Shown piece by piece: positions 9,758-20,214 of a DNA stretch of 64,000 nt. The notes under the pieces are model-generated. The model saw only the letters and a list, made by a program, of their open reading frames with translations, searched no databases and had not been told where the DNA came from. Location of the stretch: positions 3,658,001-3,722,000 of the forward strand of contig CM065878.1 of assembly GCA_033439255.1 (NCBI GenBank), given 5' to 3'. Every line of letters begins with the position of its first letter. Positions within the stretch are counted from its first letter, which is position 1. Made by a program: the position numbers and the translations under genes. This DNA is from Hericium rajendrae (taxonomy: Eukaryota; Basidiomycota; Agaricomycetes; Russulales; Hericiaceae).

Positions 9758-12545
9758 ATGATTTTTGACCCCTCGACAGAAGACCACCTAAAACCTTGGC
9801 TTACCAAGACACTCGAACCAATGTGCGCGTCTCTGGTACCCTAGCTATTTCTTGTACACTTGAACTGACCACACCCGGCTTTTAGATGCGATGCTGATCC
9901 TGAAGCCCTCGCAGACTATATTCTAGCTTTGCTGAAACATAATGCCCCGGAAAGTGAGCTTCGGAAGGAGCTGACATCACAGCTAGAAGAATTCCTCGAA
10001 AAAGGTGCTTCCCGCTACTTCGTCTCTTCCTGTTCTCTGCTTACTTAGTATCCTACGAACAGAGGGACCCCCATTCCTCGATACACTATTCACCGTTCTC
10101 CGCACTAAATCTTATCTCCCCTACGGCACCTCGTCTCCACCGCCGGCCACACCATCACATCCCGCTTCGCATTTGAACTCATCGCAGCCGCAGCCAATCC
10201 AAACTCTAGACACTGGCATTCCCATACCGTTTGACGCCCTCCTTGGCCTTCAAAATGCGATATCTAATGACCGTGGTCGGAAGCGTGGGCCGGACTTCGA
10301 CGAGCGTGACGGTAGACCGCCGAAGGGCCCTCGGTTAAGTGGAGATGGGTGGAGAGGTGGCGCATGGGACGGCAGAGGGCGGGGAGACGTGATGGATGGC
10401 GGCATGGGCGGTGGAAGGGGATATCGGCCGCCGGAGCAGAAGAGGGGGATTTGCCGAGACTATCACAGTGCGTTGACCGTTTGCCAAATGAATGCGCAAT
10501 ACTGACCGCATATGCACTGTCTAGATCATGGATATTGTTCACGCGGCGCATATTGCAAGTACAGTCATGGAGAGGACGCATTCGTCCCGGGACAAATGTT
10601 ACCAATGGGTGGCCAGCAAATGCAAACCGGGATGTTCGCGCCAATGTTTGCGAATGGCGGGATGCCCTTCGGCGGTATGAACGGCGCAGCAGGCGGCGGC
10701 AATTTGCCGGCATATGACCCGCACGAAGCACGCATGGACATGCGGCCCGCCCCAGGGCCTGCTATTGGGACAACGCCCTCAACGAGCACCCATCCTCGCG
10801 CGCGAGAATGGCGAAGGTCCCAGGACGCGCTCAGGAGAGCTGCCTGTTATCCAGGATCTGACTCCCCAGGAGGTCGCGGACAGCGAAGCCTCGCAGGCGG
10901 CACCACCCGGAGTCGGAGGGCCTGCTCCCCCCAATGGTGACCGGATGGGCAACGGCATGGGCCCGTCAGCGCTTGGTTATGGGATGCCTGCTGCACATCC
11001 TATGCCCGCGCCTATGGACGTAGAGATGCACGGCCCTGGTGCAATGGGACCGCCGCGCGGCTACCGTCCAACGCGCGGCCGCGGCGCACGACCAAGCCCG
11101 GGCTTTTTCGGCGGCGACGTGCAGCGCTTCCGCCCGGAGCGGCGCCAGGACAAGACGCTCGTAGTCGAGAAAATCCCCGAGGACAAGCTGTCGCTGGAGG
11201 CGGTGAACGGGTGGTTCAAGCAGTTCGGCACGGTGACGAACGTCGCGGTCGACGCGCCCAGCGCCAAGGCGCTCGTGAGCTTCGAGACGCACGAGGCGGC
11301 GCACGCCGCGTGGAAGTCGGAGGAGGCGGTGTTCGCGAACCGGTTCGTGAAGGTGTTTTGGCACCGGCCGATGGAGGGTCATGGGCAGGCGGGGCAGAAG
11401 GCCCTCGCGGCGTCGGCGCCCCTGGTGGCATCGCGCAACACCCGGCCGGCGGTGGGAGAACAGCAGCCTTCACCGGCGCCAATGACGCCCGCTCCTGCGC
11501 ACACGCGGAAACCGTCGACGCCCGCTGCGACCGCTGCGAAGTCGGCATTGGCCGCAAAGCAGCAGCTATTAGAGCAGCAGATCACCGAGCAGAAGTCGCT
11601 CATGGAGAAGCTGGGTTCTGCGTCTGCGGAGGAGAAAAAGGATATCCTGGCTCGGCTGCGCAAGCTGGGAGAGGAGATGAAGCCCTCGGTCGCGCCCTCG
11701 CCGACGCCCCCTCCTGTTTCGGAGATTGCGGCTGGCAAGCGGCGCGCGAGCGCTGCGCCAGGGGCGGACGACCACGAGCAGAAGGAGAGGGACCGGTTGG
11801 ATAAGGAGCTCGAGATGCATGCCGCGAATCACGTCGGAGAGGAGGAGAGCACCGAAGCGCTCAAGGCGAAGTTGGCCAAGCTCAAAGCAGAGGTATGTCT
11901 GGATCTCTCAGAAATAAATTCCTGTCCTCATTTGCTTTTGCAGGCTGCCAGTCTCGGCATCGACGCGAGTGCAGAGGCGTCGTACAGTGCATCCTACCGT
12001 GGTTATAGGGGCAGGGGACGGGGTGGCCGCAGCTATTACCGCGGCGCGATGCGTGGCGGCCCGCCTCGGGCTAGCATGAAGCTGGACAATCGCCCGAAGA
12101 AGTTGCTCGTCAAAGATGTGGCCGCCGACGTCGTGCAGGCGGTGCGAGATTGGTACGAGACGACAGGCCAGGTGGAGTCTGTGGACGCGCAGGAGAACGG
12201 CGATCTCATCGTGGCTTTCCGGACGCGCGCTGCTGCTGAACAGGTATATTTCTTCTGCTATGTTTAGTTGCTTTGCACTAACATGTCGTTTCTTAGGGTC
12301 TCGCCAAGGGGCCTAACATCCCGATGGCCGGTCACAAGCAGATCTCGTGGTACACCATTCAACCTACGCCCGCGAAAGCCTCGCCTGCGAGTGCGAACGG
12401 CCCGCAACCCTCGCGCGAAGAGCAGCAGGACGTGCACATGCGCGGTCCCGCCGCGGAGCCGACGCACGATGCTCACACGAGGGAGGAGGAAATGGTCGTC
12501 AGCGGATGGGGTGCGGACGAGGAGGACGGCTTCGGGATGCTGTGA
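9758..12545 (+). CDS. CCCH zinc-finger / RRM RNA-binding protein (RBM26/27-like)
   Basis: The protein starts MIFDPSTEDHLKPWLTKTLEP and has an N-terminal helical PWI-like domain (DPEALADYILALLKHNAPE). Next come an Arg/Gly-rich linker and a C-x8-C-x5-C-x3-H finger, CRDYHNHGYCSRGAYCKYSH, completed across the intron at 10468-10524. An RRM follows (DKTLVVEKIPEDKLSLEAV to RFVKVFWHRP), then a coiled coil, an RG-rich patch and a second RRM-like fold (KKLLVKDVAADVVQAV). This order matches RBM26/RBM27, linked to nuclear RNA surveillance; the role here is inferred. Other introns: 9823-9885, 10005-10062, 11893-11943 and 12244-12296. Between about 10675 and 10800 the frame must shift by one: either a 112-nt intron (10675-10786) or an indel in a CG run near 10800. 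Confidence 0.82.
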
Positions 12546-13137
12546 CGTGATGTGCGTCTGCGCTTGTGAACTGCTTATTTTGTATTTTTCTCTCTCGTTT
12601 GCGTGGTGGAAAAGACACCCGGTGGCTCGGTTGGAGCTGCAGCAGCCATCTGCTTCTTACTTGTCTGAATGACGAGAACATAGTCGTGGACGCTTCGTTT
12701 GACATTTCCAGGTCTTCTGCACTGCGATACGATGGTCAAGTCGTGTGGCGGTCGATTCTTTCCCTCTCAGCTGTGGTGAGTTCCAAGGCTTGACGATGGA
12801 ATGATAACTACAGGTGAACTAGCGAACTCGTTATTCGATTGATAGTTTCAGCCGACTATCAGCCCCGATCTCAAAGCATTCATGCAGTTCTGACATTTGT
12901 TATCGTGGTAGGTACTGACGTTGTGATCCCATCCTCATCAACATCATTGCACAGCATTTCCAAAGTATCTTATTGAATGCATATGAATCCTTAACGGATG
13001 CAAGTAAGGGACAATCATTCATGCTTCTGACAGAAATCTGACAGAAGCTGACCAGATGGTCACGAACCATGTACATGCTAGACTGGTGACCGAGTCTCTA
13101 GAACACAACGAGGCGGGGAGGGTTGTGTTTAGAGACT
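12546..13137. other. Intergenic
   Basis: No conserved coding signal between the RNA-binding gene and the mobile island. Confidence 0.4.
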
Positions 13138-13174
13138 GGTGGAACTCGGAGTGGCGCAATAGGGCGGAACCTTA

Positions 13175-13433
13175 CACTGGGTGCATGACCCAATTTTATC
13201 CATGGCAAAATGATGACAAAAAAGGTAGAGAAGGACATAATAATGAATCAATAAGTCCGGGCCCAAAAATCTGACCATATTGGTAACAAAATTCAGATTG
13301 GAATGCTTTGATTGAAATTTGTTACCAATATGCTCAGATTTTTGAGCTCGGACTTATCAATTCCTTATTATGTCCTTTTCTATCCTTTTTTTCAACATTT
13401 TGTCACGGATAGAATTGGGTCGTGCACCCAGTG
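13175..13433. mobile_element. Foldback MITE with CACTG ends and TTA duplication
   Basis: A 259-bp, almost fully palindromic element. Arms of about 115 bp (13175-13290 and 13318-13433) are near-identical inverted copies around a loop of about 27 nt. Both ends read CACTGGGTGCA. The element is flanked by direct TTA at 13172-13174 and 13434-13436. It has no coding capacity, so it would move by a transposase supplied in trans. A three-base duplication with CACTG termini fits the CACTA superfamily; PIF/Harbinger (TWA duplication) is the alternative. It sits inside the left terminus of the larger element, so it inserted later. Confidence 0.85.
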
Positions 13434-13778
13434 TTATGATCGAGAGCGATCGAGTGCTGCACGTGAAAGTACATGTGACCGCGGCGCGTCTGAGGTCGAG
13501 CGCAAGATGGCCGCGTCGCGCCTTCATCTTCACAGTTCCTCTGGATATGTACGGCACATAAAGCCATGTAACTGTAGTCGCCGTGCTTCTGGACATATTT
13601 ATCTAACATGGAACTACGCTCAACGTAGAGAGCGTTGCGACGCGCCATGACTGGAGCTAAGAGGCATGCCTCATCACTGGCATTGTGCAGGGGGTACAGA
13701 ATCATCGCGGTCCCGACAAGCACCTTTTGGAGTGCACCCGGCCGCTGTTCGACATGATCAAACATGGAAATCTACATG

Positions 13779-14561
13779 TTATCGTAGCAGAATCCACAGT
13801 GCTCTTCGGAAGCCTTGCGCGTTAGATCCATACACCCATTCGGAACTGTGACCTGCGCTTCGTTGACTGACGTAGTCAATCGACAGGCCAAGCTTCGCGC
13901 ATGTATCGATGATCTGGCGTGGAGCTCCTGCTGACCACTGGGCAAGAGCAAATGCAACTGCCGCTCGGTTCGCATTCTGAGAGAAATGTTTTGTGATCTC
14001 CGCTAAGATCATCGGAGCAATCTGCATATCGTTACAAGATTTTGAGCATTGCACAAGAATACAATATGAGATAGCTTACTACGTTTAATTTTTTGTAATT
14101 GGTTTCGCAATTGGCACGGTTTGACTGAAGTGCGCGTCGTATGATACTCTCCGTGAGCGGCGCAACGGAGTCGATCAGTGACTGAAGAGTTCCTTCGATA
14201 CTGAGACACGAAAGCGCATTTTTGCCGTCAGCTTCTCAGTCTCTGCGGAGACCAGTCTCTTGATCATTTCTTCAGCCTTCGGCCGCATCCAGTCCTCAAA
14301 TGGCTTTCGAGCATCGTCGCTGTCCCACCAAAGATCCAGCATCTGTGAGAAGCGCTCGCTCTTGTAGAATGCGGATGCGGTACGGTCACGTCCTGTAAGA
14401 AAAACATGCTCGAGTAGCGAGCCCAAGCCACCCTTTTGATCGAAAAGTTTGAGCACTGCAAGGACCCGCTCGTTCAGAGTCATGCGTGGGGCTCGGAGCG
14501 CAAGTGTTGGTTCGTCTCGAGAGACGAAAAAAGCCTGGGAAGAGATGAGGCGGAGCGCCAA
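13779..14561 (-). pseudogene. DUF6589-like transposon protein, N-terminal remnant
   Basis: Two coding pieces read on the minus strand. The first (from about 14486) begins MTLNERVLAVLKLFDQKG and continues LLEHVFLTGRDRTASAF. The second (about 14020-13850) contains ILAEITKHFSQNANRAAVAF and GAPRQIIDTCAKLGLSIDYV. This pattern is like the N-terminal half of DUF6589 proteins, which are abundant in Agaricomycetes and linked to repeats. A frame change near 14190 and the absence of any C-terminal half mark it as broken. The assignment rests on remembered family style, so it is moderate. Confidence 0.5.
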
Positions 14562-15069
14562 AGAGACGAGATAATGGGGGGTTAGTCGGCCGAGATGAAG
14601 AGTTCGCCAGCGTAAATGACAGACTGGCCGAAATGAATGCTCCAGGGAGACGGCATCGAGGCTTTAGACAGCATTTCGGGCATTACCATTGGAGGAGCAG
14701 AAGGCTCGTATGTGACATTTGACATGAGTACATGGCTCCGCCATTTTGATGTAAGAGCCGGAGCTGGACAGAAAGTCTCATCAGCGGGCACATATCACGA
14801 AATGACGGTAATTCGGAAGTCTTAGAGCTTGGAGGTGAAGGCTCTACACGATCTGTCATCGTAGAATACTTGCAGCGTGTAGTACGAGACAGTGGAGGTG
14901 AAAAACAAGATGGTCGCGTCGACGCGGCATACTTAGACACGGCTCGTATAGGCTCGTATGCTAGGCTCTCCGCGATCACATGAACTTTCACGTGCGGCAT
15001 TCATCAAGATATCCCAGATATCCATCCCAATTCGTCCGTAAGGCGGCTCCCTATTGCGCCACTCCGAGT

Positions 15070-15499
15070 CCTACTAACCTATGTACATGCCCTGAAGTTT
15101 CACAATATTGTTCCTGTGAAAGCGGGCTCAAGGCAATACATCTACATAGCAGGCTTTCATCAGTGCCGCAATCTATTCTTGAATCCCCAGGCAGCCCCGC
15201 GACTAGCCTGTCGACCCGAAGCCGTGCCTTAATCGTCCTGTGGGGAACAGGACACATTCAGAAGATCCTTGTCCGGAAGAGTGTACATCGTTTCTCCACC
15301 ATCACGACGCCGTCAGCGTCAAGGGCTTATTCAACCTCCTTCAAGGCAGTTATGCGCGCTCGTACCAAGACGCCACGGTTGGCCGTTTCCTTATCAATGC
15401 GGCCTGACGCTCTGTTACCGTTGGCGTAAGCACTCCCCATCCCCATCCCCCTCCTAACCGAGGAGCCCCCGTCTCTTTGCCGCAGGTCTCGCTTTCCAA
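15070..15499. other. Intergenic upstream of DUF6534 gene
   Basis: Non-coding as far as can be seen; promoter region of the following gene. Confidence 0.4.
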
Positions 15500-17318
15500 A
15501 TGTCAGCTGCATATGAAAACAGCATCATTGGGGATATGTAAGTGGACCTTATATCTTAGCTGGAGCGTCTTTGAACATGTGTTTCCAGCTACGGCCCTAT
15601 TCTTGCTGGTACATATCTGAACATTCTTCTGTATGGTGTCACGGTCGCTCAGGTGTACTTGTATTGCAAAACTTTCAAGAAGTGCGTGCACTTAGTTCAT
15701 TTTCGACGTATGAAGTTTCGAAACTTACTGACCCGTCAATGATGTACAGAGACAGACTATGGATGAGATTCTACGTACGTGTCCATCTCATGGAACTGCT
15801 CGTTCCACTTCTCGTGAGTATCTCACAGAGTTTGGCTAGATCTTGGCTCTTTTTCTTGCGGACACCCTCAACACTGTGCTTTGTATGGTTCTGCTTTATA
15901 CCTCGTTGATCAACCAATTTGGTGCGCCATTCATAATGATAGATAGTACGAATACCTCTCTCGCTGACAACGTCACAGGAGACGTAGTGGCATTGCAGAA
16001 GGCTAACTGGCGTAAGTATTGTTGCACACATCACTTCAGATCACCTTTGACGCCTTTCTAGTTATGGCTTCCGGTGGGCTGACTAGACATCTACGTACAT
16101 AATACGTTCTAAGTATACAATAAACGCTAGAGCCTGCTTTGACGGCAAGTAATCGTTTCCGCCTCATTTCTTGTGACGACTCATCCGTGGTTCTGCAGGG
16201 CATCATTGGAGTAATGGTCCAACTATTTTTCGCGTGGCGCGTCAAGGTGCTCACCAACAGTGTCTGGGCTACAACCGTAATCTCTTTTTTCGCCATCATC
16301 GAATTCAGTCCGTTGATCTATCTAGCATTCACCCGCGTCTTTCTCATTTACTGGATCATCTAGTGGCCGCCATCTCGACCGCTGGAGGGATGGGATATTT
16401 GGCTAGCTTCCTTCTGTTTCCGAAGGTCAAACCAGCCATTATTGTCTGGCTATTCGCTTCCGCGATCTGCGATGTTTTCATCACCTATTTTCTTGTGAGA
16501 TATCTGGTACGTCGATCATCATTTTTTTTTTGCAGGAAATTTGCTCACGCGTGCCCATCGTTCTGTGGTCAGCGGCAACACAGGTCTGGCTTCGCCCGGA
16601 CGGATGACATGTTGGATAGAATTATGAGACGTCAGTTCTGATCTACTTCATTGTCTGGATCCTACGGTAAAGCTGACCTCGCGATAGTCACCGTCCAAAC
16701 AGGTCTGTTGACCTCATCCTGGACCGTGATTTCTTGTATCATCTACATCGTTTATGTGAGCTAGATCATTATTGTCGCAAGAGTCTGCGATATTGATGCG
16801 CTTACATTTTACTCAGATAGATTCAGGATTGTAAGCTTGATCGCTCTGATTATAGTGAACCGAGGTCCTTATCCTATCGCTAGACATCTCGCCTTCAATT
16901 TCCCTCTCTGCAAACTCTACGCGAATGCCCTCCTTTCAAGCCTAAACGCCAGGGGCGGCTGGGCCTACAAGGCGCACGGTGACTCCGACGGTGATACGCT
17001 GCCATCTCATTCTGTCAGTCTGGAACGGTCAAAACACGTATGTTGCTCTGCAATATTCGAAGCCTGACATATCGTTCTTAAGCCCATGACCCTAGCGAGC
17101 AGACGTTATTTCCCTGCCCGCGAGGCCAGAGGTATGTCGATCTGACACGTCTCTTGTTCTTCATATGTAGTCTGATTTTTCTTTTCGGGTCCCCTCAGGT
17201 GATTGTAAATGTCGAGCACCACGAAATGGTAGACCGTAGCCCGAACCAGAGCGAACATTTGAACGCTCTCCGTGAGGCAGGGGAATCTTTCGATGAGATG
17301 AAGGTCAATGCCATTTGA
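15500..17318 (+). CDS. DUF6534 family seven-helix membrane protein
   Basis: Fifteen exons rebuild to 332 aa, the normal length for this basidiomycete-expanded family of unknown function. Hydrophobic helices are clear: YGPILAGTYLNILLYGVTVA, LALFLADTLNTVLCMVLLY, ALTGIIGVMVQLFFAWRV, WATTVISFFAIIEF, AIIVWLFASAICDVFITYFL and SSWTVISCIIYIVY, then LHLAFNFPLCKLYANALLSS with the family-typical C-terminal KLYxNxL segment. The end reads VNVEHHEMVDRSPNQSEHLN. Introns: 15538-15588, 15682-15749, 15775-15839, 15922-15978, 16012-16061, 16074-16130, 16145-16198 (GC-AG), 16308-16363, 16507-16572, 16631-16687, 16756-16816, 16831-16883, 17038-17095 and 17132-17198. Exons of 12 and 14 nt restore the conserved EPALTG turn. 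No frame break is needed. Confidence 0.85.
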
Positions 17319-18131
17319 TCGTTGTGCAGCAAGTCTTGGAATAAATATATCGAGAGCTGTACTTATTATTTCTGTATAGCTTATATTTATAAAGCTGATT
17401 GTTGCCCAATTCAAATGTCGTTTTGAGGTCCATGATCATACCCTCCTGTCGCCTCACATTAGCTGAGCAAGCACCATGTCTAACGGGCGTCTGTCTCTGT
17501 ATCATCCAAGTACGATCTCACATCAAGCATGCGAAATCAGGATGGGCGGATCTGCAGCGAACGTAATGGAGGCGAGACGTCTCTAGTTCGAATCGTAAAT
17601 CGTCTTCGCTAGACAGTCCGCGACCCGACAAAGGTGTAGAAGGGATGCGTAACTTCAGTTACATTGCGTATCAGGCAAAAAGGGCAATGCTACGGATGGC
17701 TGATGAACTAGTATCACTGTCCCATTGACGCAGGGCAAATCGAGTTTATCCTCTTGGATCCCATTCATCCGTAACTGTGTTCGGTAAGACGATCACCAGT
17801 CAAACAAGAAGCAGTCTGTATTGGAGTATACTCTGTGAATTTCAAGCCGAGATCCTGCCATTGTGCGCGGGAAGGAATTTTATTGTACATTTGTGTCAGA
17901 AGCTAGATTGTCCCGGCCACAGACCCAGACGTTGAGTTCATCGGCAAACATGTAAGCTCTGATCATATATCCGTTAGAAATCGCAGCGGGACCTGCTACG
18001 TGCAAGACACGTCCCATCACTAGTCGTCCTCGTGCGTCTGCGCAAGCATCGCAGACACTGCCTCATTCTGCGCCACGCTTCGTACCGCAAACATTCCATC
18101 AGCACACGCTCAAATCCCTCTGAAAATCCAC
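17319..18131. other. Intergenic
   Basis: About 0.8 kb with no coding signal. It lies between two converging genes. Confidence 0.4.
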
Positions 18132-19387
18132 TCACAAATCCCGCACCCTATCCTTCGGCACGACATGGAGAACCACATTCCAACCCGTAAGGAGACTCGC
18201 GCCATCGACCTCATGCGGCCGCGGCACAGGCAGCGTCCGCAGATCCTCGAACTGCGGCGCCCCACTCCCGACGCACGGGCGCCGCGCCCCTGCCCACAGC
18301 TGCCGCACGCCCGTCTGCGGCGGAATGACGAGCAGGCGGCCCTTCTGCGTGATGAGCAGCATGACCGCGTTGTCCTGGCGGTGCAGCGCGGCCTGCCGCC
18401 GCGCGTCGCGCAGGACAGTCTCCGGCACGCCGCGCATCGCGAGCCCCAGTGCGTGCGCGTCGAATAGGCTGTAGACGTGCGCGCCCAGCGTGCGCTCGGG
18501 CGCGTTTTCGGCGATGGAGAGGTCCATGTTGAGCGGGCGGCGGCTGATGGGGTCGCGGAAGTAGGGCGCGACGATGCGGAAGGGGGCCTCGAGCGGCGTC
18601 GCGAGCGGGTTGGTCGGGTCCGCGCGCTCGTTAATGGTCGCGAAGTGCATGACTTCGAGGGACTCCGGATCGGCATTCGGCTGGGGCTCGCCTGGGTAGG
18701 GGAAGTTGGTGCGATAGCGATGCTCTACGATGATTCCGCGAGACTGCAGTTGGAGCCGTGAGCGATGCTAATCGGAGCCAGACCGGTAATCGTCCCTCGA
18801 GACACTGGAAGACGAATCACCAGTGACAATGTCGGGTACTTACGTCGACAGCTCGCAAAAGATCCGCCTTCTGCCGCGCCTTGCTCCCCGCAGGAGCCCT
18901 CAACGCCTTCTCCACATCCTGCAGAAGCTCCCGTGCGACATCATCCACAGCCTGCCCCTGCTCCGCCCTGATCTTCCTCAACTCCTCGAGCTCATCACGC
19001 GCCTCCTCGTAGCGGCAGAAGATATTGAGCAGCTTCGCGCGCCGGAAATGGCACTTCGCCGTCAAGTCCTTGTCGGAGTCCGCCTGCGTGTATTCTGCGG
19101 ACAGGGCGCGCTCTGTGTCCGCGAGCGCGGTATAGATGTCGCCCCAGGAGATGTAGGTCTGTGCGCGGTTCGAAAGAATCTGGCGCTGCAGTTCGCGGCT
19201 CGTTTCGTCCGTGGCTGAGTCGAGCGCCCGGGTGTAGAGCTATAGAACCCAATATCTTAGCGTTTGCAAATCAGTAGAACGCAGGTAAGAGTCGAAAGCG
19301 CACCTGGAGAGCGTCCCTATAGACGCCCTGCTTGACCTTCTGGTTCGCCCGCTCCTTCAGCTGCTCGACGCTCTGTGTCTGGGACAT
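18132..19387 (-). CDS. TPR co-chaperone, Cns1/TTC4-like
   Basis: Three exons (19387-19304, 19239-18844 and 18743-18132) give 363 aa, close to Cns1 and TTC4. The N-terminus carries a TPR array: LKERANQKVKQGVYRDALQ, then YTRALDSATDETSRELQRQI, LSNRAQTYISWGDIYTAL and FRRAKLLNIFCRYEEARDEL. The K/N pattern is that of an Hsp90/Hsp70 carboxylate clamp. The C-terminal half, from SRGIIVEHRYRTNFPYPGEP to LTGWNVVLHVVPKDRVRDL, fits the wheel domain of Cns1/TTC4. Cns1 is an essential Hsp90 co-chaperone in yeast; cytosolic chaperone work is inferred. No frame problem is seen. Confidence 0.85.
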
Positions 19388-20214
19388 GCTGCCAAGGTGA
19401 AGTGGAAGCAGAGTGCAAGTCTCGACCTGCCCGCGGGCGCGCGCTCTTTTTGAGAAAATGCTTCCGGCTGCGGAAGCACGGTTCCGAATGTTCCATGGTC
19501 GATGCTCCCGCTCCTCGTTGATCTATGGCGGAGACATTAACTTAGATTGGTCGTCGGCGGACGAATGTCGAGTCGACGATGGCGAGTTGAGCGAGTTGCG
19601 AGGTCAGTCTTAGACGCCCGAGATAGTGATGACGTCATCTGCATTACGACAGCAGTTCGAAAGCAACTCCGAAGTGCAGACTTTGCAATTTTGCAGAGCC
19701 TCGTCTACTCGCATGCAAAAATCGAAATCATTGTATGTACTTAGTGCAATGAGCCAGCCAAATAGCTCTGCGTTATGATTTAAAGGAAAAGCAAGCATTT
19801 CATATGACCCATTCAACTGTCACGGATAAGCATAAGTCCAGCATCGACGCACGCGCCGAGCAAATCACTATAAGTATGTACAGGAAGAACCCAGGAAAAA
19901 TCAGGAAAGAGCCCACACAATGCATTAGCAAGAAGTGGCTGTAGAGCGTAGCGGGTGTGTTTGTGGTTATGGATTTGTGGGGGAGCGGAGCGCAAGACGG
20001 GGTAGCACGGAGCGGATGACGAGAGGGATTATATACTGTAGACAACCGCATACAAATATCAGGAGTAAAGTAAGTGGGTAGTGTCAATGGGCACATGGTG
20101 AATGTCATACATTTAGGCATGAGTTGGCCGAAACTTTGCGGCACAGTGTTGGAGACATAAACAAGGATGAGCATACTGTACAGTGCTTAAATTGCGTCCT
20201 GTCCTGGGCGATTA
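19388..20214. other. Intergenic
   Basis: About 0.8 kb without a gene, including the TPR gene promoter and the 3' region of the next minus-strand gene. Confidence 0.4.

Larger units (their letters stand above)
13138..15069. mobile_element. Composite element with inverted termini around a DUF6589 remnant
   Basis: Two blocks near the ends are inverted copies. The 21 bases at 13144-13164 are the exact reverse complement of 15049-15069. The 29 bases at 13456-13484 match the reverse complement of 14970-14998 with three differences. Inside lies a decayed DUF6589-like gene on the minus strand. This is the structure expected of a DNA transposon with terminal inverted repeats. The outer limits are approximate and no clean target duplication was found. 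The left terminus is interrupted by a foldback element. Classification beyond a TIR element is not possible from what is visible. Confidence 0.6.

Noticed and set aside
16817-16855. A 10-nt exon ATTCAGGATT with a 25-nt following intron in the DUF6534 gene
   Set aside because: The intron would be too short; the 14-nt exon 16817-16830 with a 53-nt intron restores the conserved LHLAFNFPL segment.
18165-18761. Arg-rich plus-strand frames
   Set aside because: Antisense to the conserved C-terminal domain of the TPR co-chaperone.
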